From Varroa destructor (taxonomy: Eukaryota > Arthropoda > Arachnida > Mesostigmata > Varroidae): DNA of 64,000 nt. The stretch lies in assembly GCF_002443255.2 (NCBI RefSeq), contig NW_019211454.1:66975282-67039281 (forward strand), in the 5' to 3' direction. Positions 60,349 to 64,000 of the stretch are shown here, piece after piece (position 1 is the first letter of the stretch; every line of letters starts with the position of its first letter). Both the position numbers and the translations under genes were made by a program. The notes beneath the pieces were generated by a model. That model was not told the origin of the DNA, made no database searches, and saw only the letters and a program-made list of their open reading frames with translations.

Positions 60349-62823
60349 ATGAGGTTCGTGATGTGTTAAATCTCTTGAAATCTTGAAACGTGGAAGTTAA
60401 ATGCGCACATCTTGAAATATGATTAACTAGCGGGTACTTCAAATGTGCTTGAAGCAAATCAGATGTGAAATTTCCCTCTAATTTGTGATTTATTGTACTT
60501 ACAAATTTTGTTTTAACATGTGCCTTTATCTTCATAGTGAAAAATTTGATATTGGAATTCAGACATTACTAGCTGTGCCCATCTCCTCTGGGACAGATGT
60601 ATGATTATAGCTGCTTTTGAAACTATTTTTTAAACTGTTGGGTTTTTAACTCTGCTTTGCTTATTAGTTGGCTATGTATCGCAAGATGTGTTCGAATTAT
60701 CATGACTTTGAAATTCAGATTCGCGTTGCCATAAAAATCAGATATAAAAAGCGTACCGCTTTCCAGCTTCATTGTAAATGGAATAACGTAGTTTAACTTG
60801 CAGTTGCTGTACTCTGCGTGCTTTTAAGGTTTTCAATCTAGCGTTTTAACTGCTTTGCGTGTCTGTTGTAGTGGATCGAAGGTTTCCCGTGACACTCTGT
60901 ACGAGTGCATCAGCCAGGTGCTAGAACACTCAACCACCAAGAAAAGGAAGTTCCTCGAGACTGTGGAACTTCAGGTTGGACTGAAGAACTACGACCCGCA
61001 AAAGGATAAACGTTTCTCTGGCACTGTCAAGTACGCAACATGATTATCAGCCGGCGCAAATCGCGTCGTTGTAAAGGCCATTGACTTGTGAATTTTGAAC
61101 CGAGCGCCCTCGTCAGCGACCCTCGACCCAGGGTCTTAAAAAATGTGGGGAGGCCTCGCTGGCCGCTAGATAGGCATATCTAGGGTGGTAATAATGTATT
61201 AAAACAGAATATGTAGACTTCACTTTGCGTTTTGGTTCAAAGGAAATTAATCTTTCTTAAATAAAAAAAATTAAAGTTCCTTAAGGGTAGATTTCTTCTT
61301 ATTTTCTTATTTATACGTAATTTGTATAAACTGAGATTGTTCGTAAAATACTTACAGTCAGGTACTTGCTGAACAGTGCTCAAACTTGCAGTCAGGTACT
61401 TGCTGAACAGTGCTTAGTCCGTTAGTAATTGGAATCATAACATTTGGAATCATAAACATATGTTAGTGGTCCATCAAATACATGATTCGAAACTGATTTT
61501 AATAAGTTGTGCAAGGTTGAATGTAGCTCTCTGTGCAACGGGTTCGTTTCTGAACGCAGGTTCGTTTCTGAACGCATTAAAGGCATAGTTGACCACTGAC
61601 TGTAGACTTTATTTTACAGGCTGCGTAACATCCCCCGTCCCAAGTTTACCGTATGCGTACTTGGAGACCAACAGCATTGCGATGAGGCCAAGTCCAACAA
61701 TATTCAATGCATGGATGCCGAAGCCCTGAAAAAGCTCAACAAAAACAAGAAGCTCGTGAAGAAGCTTGGTGAGTAAATAACGATGAAATGCATGGGCCAT
61801 GCATTGCTTTATCACACGCTACGAAGCTTTTGACGAAGAAAGCTATGCTTATGATGATTTTTGCACTGGGCTATGACGCTGGTGATTCAAGTGTGCAATA
61901 CTGATCAATTCTTATTCAAGTCTATCAAGGTTCGTATGAAGGTATTTGATTGGCGCTTTTGGACTGCAAAGCTCTTTTTAAGATGGTATTTCTACATCCG
62001 CTATGTTCACAGCGAAGGGCTATGACGCTTTCCTTGCATCCGAGTCACTAATCAAGCAGATCCCTCGTCTTCTGGGTCCTGGACTTAACAAGGCCGGCAA
62101 GTTCCCTACTCTTTTGTCGCACAATGAGTCTATGATCAGTAAAGTCGACGAGGTCAAGTCTACCATCAAGTTCCAGATGAAGAAGGTATGTCCATTCTTA
62201 TTTTTACAATGATGTGTTCTGCGCGCGTAAGAACATAGCTTTTATGGTTTAAAATGTCCGAATCGTGAAAAACTCGTGCGTAAATACGTGTGGTGTAAAT
62301 CGTTAATTATTTGCGTTTTTGGTATCTGCACGGCACCGCCGTTAGAGGGCGCTGTGTTCGAAATGAGACGCAATACGAATGTGTTGGACATAGTTTGAGG
62401 CAAGAAGCTCATCTCTATCCTCATGGTAGTTTCACTCACATTTGGTTTCTACTTACAAGTATAGTATTATATCGGGTTAAATTGAGCTTTCGTGGTCGTC
62501 ATGGCGGCCATTTATATTGAAATTAATTGGTCACTTTGAGAGGTAGGCATTGTATCGTCGTATATCATATATATTGATGTATACAGTAATCAAAGCTGTT
62601 TCGACTAGTTAACCCAATACCCAAACTATTTATTGATCTGTATCTTGTTTAGGTGTTGTGCCTTTCGGTGGCCGTGGGTAACGTTGGCATGAACCAGGAT
62701 GAGCTCGCTTCCAATATCTCGCTGGCCATCAACTACCTGGTGTCTCTGCTGAAGAAGAACTGGCAGAACATTCGTTCTCTGCACATTAAAAGCACTATGG
62801 GTCCGCCCCAACGCCTTTACTAA
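60349..62823 (+). CDS. RPL10A: 60S ribosomal protein L10a (uL1), five exons
   Basis: Structural protein of the ribosomal L1 stalk, involved in release of deacylated tRNA from the E site. Coding exons are 60349-60353, 60872-61030, 61620-61768, 62013-62185 and 62653-62823, giving 218 aa (human 217). The first coding exon contributes only ATG AG; the join yields [13 protein letters not shown], close to the conserved start. Conserved blocks include [85 protein letters not shown] and [17 protein letters not shown]. All phases match and introns are GT-AG. The exon 1 donor (GTTCGT) is weaker than the others. The frame is complete and highly conserved, so it is the functional gene and not one of the processed copies common for this family. 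Confidence 0.96.
61351..61414. repeat. 30-bp direct repeat, two copies, RPL10A intron 2
   Basis: 61351-61380 and 61385-61414 are identical except for one base (CTTACAG versus CTTGCAG), with a 34-bp period. Confidence 0.95.
61429..61455. repeat. 12-bp direct repeat, RPL10A intron 2
   Basis: TTGGAATCATAA occurs at 61429-61440 and again at 61444-61455, a 15-bp period. Confidence 0.9.
61541..61576. repeat. perfect 18-bp tandem duplication, RPL10A intron 2
   Basis: GGTTCGTTTCTGAACGCA is present twice with no spacer. Each unit also contains the short inverted repeat GTTC...GAAC. Confidence 0.95.
62339..62354 (+). promoter_or_regulatory. CTCF-like motif in RPL10A intron 4
   Basis: CCGTTAGAGGGCGCTG closely follows the CTCF core (CCnnnAGRKGGCGCT), which is conserved between flies and vertebrates. 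It is the only good match I noticed. Motif evidence only. Confidence 0.35.
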
Positions 62824-62879
62824 ATGCCTGGGTCTGGAGCTTCCGCTTAATGTTTTTTGACGCTTCGTAGACCAACGAC

Positions 62880-62906
62880 AATAAAAATCGGTTCATAGCT
62901 AATAAA
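62880..62906 (+). terminator. polyadenylation signals of RPL10A
   Basis: Two AATAAA hexamers, at 62880-62885 and 62901-62906, lie 57 and 78 bp after the stop, as expected for the short 3' UTR of a ribosomal protein mRNA. Confidence 0.8.
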
Positions 62907-64000
62907 GTCTTCTCATTTGCGGTTAATTATATATTATCTGAAAGCGCAACAACCTCCTAAACAATATGTAACTGCCGAATGCGAAAAATTTTGTGACACA
63001 TAATTCTGAACTTTGATAGAATTGAGTTATATTGTAATTAAAACCCACATTGCTCGAAAATACCTGCTTTTATTTATTCATAATATAATTGTGCATTTCT
63101 GCAATTATAACCCACATTGCTCCAAAGTATTTGCTTTTATTTAGTTCCTCTAACTGTATACAATAGTATTGCGTATTTAGTAGTTATTATGTAGGTTTAG
63201 AGGAATGAATGGTATTGCGTTGTTCTGAGTGAACTAGTTCTAATACTAATTGCTGTACATGCTTGTTGAGCTTCTCGTTGACTCTAGATCTTCCACATCT
63301 GAACGCATGAACAATGCAGCCCGTTAATGATATCTAGTGCATACGCGTTATGCACCTTCATCTCGCGTGTGTAAATGATTCCGCAAAAAGTGATGATTAA
63401 TAAAAAATGAAGAAGAAAGAAAATGGTTCAATGGTAGAGTCTCATAAATTTCAGTGATACGTGACACACTTCCTGTTGTATCTATCGCAAAGCTACTTCA
63501 AGCTGATGTGTACACCGACTTTAAACGGCCTACACCATACGAATGTAAAGGAAAAAGATAATTGAACCTAACCACCTTAGGATATCTGTGCCATGATCAT
63601 ACAAGCAGTTTGAAACGATATCACACTGCAGTACGCTAATATCTCCCCTGTCTAATTGTTAAATATCTAATGCTCCAAACACATGCCACATGGCCAGTAA
63701 TTTGTATATGTCCTTGGAGCTCACTTAAAGAAACAGTGATTTTCGGGAAATTTCTGCTCGAAGCATACTAAAGCATAAATCGTCACATATCACAATCACC
63801 AGCACAACTCTTTAGTTAGTATCCCTTTCTATTTTAGCCTCCCCTATCCCTAAATTAAATTTTCATCTTGAAGCATCCTGTGCATTTACTCACAAATATA
63901 CCTCATTGTATTACTAAACGACACACGAACCAGCATATCCGATCTCCTGCTTATCATAATTATGTAGGTAACGTAATGATGGAAACGTATTTGTATAAAC
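62886..64000. other. 3' flank of RPL10A, no gene seen
   Basis: Beyond the polyadenylation signals there is a 67-bp-period tandem duplication at 63036-63143, then AT-rich sequence without recognisable coding exons up to the window end. Confidence 0.6.
63036..63143. repeat. 41-bp direct repeat, two copies, 67-bp period
   Basis: 63036-63076 and 63103-63143 share AACCCACATTGCTC, then AAA/AAG, then TGCTTTTATTTA, with five differences over 41 bp. The spacer begins TTCATAATATAATT, resembling the sequence before the first copy, so this looks like a 67-bp tandem duplication. Confidence 0.9.

Noticed and set aside
60855..60871. Start of RPL10A at the Met at 60855
   Set aside because: The residues before GSKVSRD are not conserved and overlap a clear acceptor. 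The ATG-AG mini-exon at 60349 gives the conserved N-terminus.
61850..61910. Possible C/D box snoRNA in RPL10A intron 3 (ATGATGA ... CTGA)
   Set aside because: The flanks of the C and D boxes do not form a terminal stem, and no guide complementarity could be verified. Ribosomal-protein introns often host snoRNAs, so a snoRNA search tool would be worth running, but I cannot support it.

Overview
This is a eukaryotic, metazoan nuclear window. Its genes have many short coding exons with GT-AG introns, AATAAA-type polyadenylation signals, a 5'TOP-like start on a ribosomal-protein gene, many (TA)n and (CA)n microsatellites, and fossil mariner and gypsy-like elements. Gene content and texture fit an arthropod, possibly a mite or other chelicerate. 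That placement is inference, because no species-diagnostic marker is visible.

Layout. Positions 1-30,500 are gene-poor. I found no host protein-coding gene there, only decayed transposon coding fragments (a gypsy-like integrase zinc finger near 9.35-9.51 kb, a mariner transposase near 14.5-15.3 kb, a doubtful non-LTR fragment near 19.8-20.1 kb), perfect inverted repeats and simple repeats. From 30.5 kb onward the window is genic. An aldo-keto reductase (AKR) cluster occupies 30.55-44.92 kb on the + strand: an intact 318-aa AKR (AKR-A), a decayed third copy with remnants of exons 1, 4 and 6, and an intact 311-aa AKR (AKR-B). A five-exon ASB8 orthologue (ankyrin repeats plus SOCS box, 298 aa) follows on the - strand at 48.03-50.35 kb, convergent with AKR-B. 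Next, on the + strand and divergent from ASB8, is a Hsp70/Hsp90-organising protein (STIP1/HOP) at 53.64-57.48 kb. It encodes only TPR2A-TPR2B-DP2 and has a perfect heat-shock element upstream. Last is ribosomal protein L10a (uL1) at 60.35-62.82 kb on the + strand, split over five coding exons, the first only 5 nt long.

How the genes relate. The AKRs are tandem paralogues of one carbonyl-reducing NADPH-dependent family, with birth, death and intron turnover visible in one locus. ASB8, HOP and RPL10A are unrelated housekeeping or regulatory genes (Cullin-5 ubiquitin ligase adaptor, chaperone adaptor, 60S subunit). All exon models were built by eye from reading frame, splice sites and family alignment from memory; none is confirmed by transcripts. 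I saw no convincing novel biological system. The most interesting observations are the short HOP with its heat-shock element, the AKR intron turnover and pseudogene, the tandem duplications around RPL10A and STIP1, and the transposon fossils.
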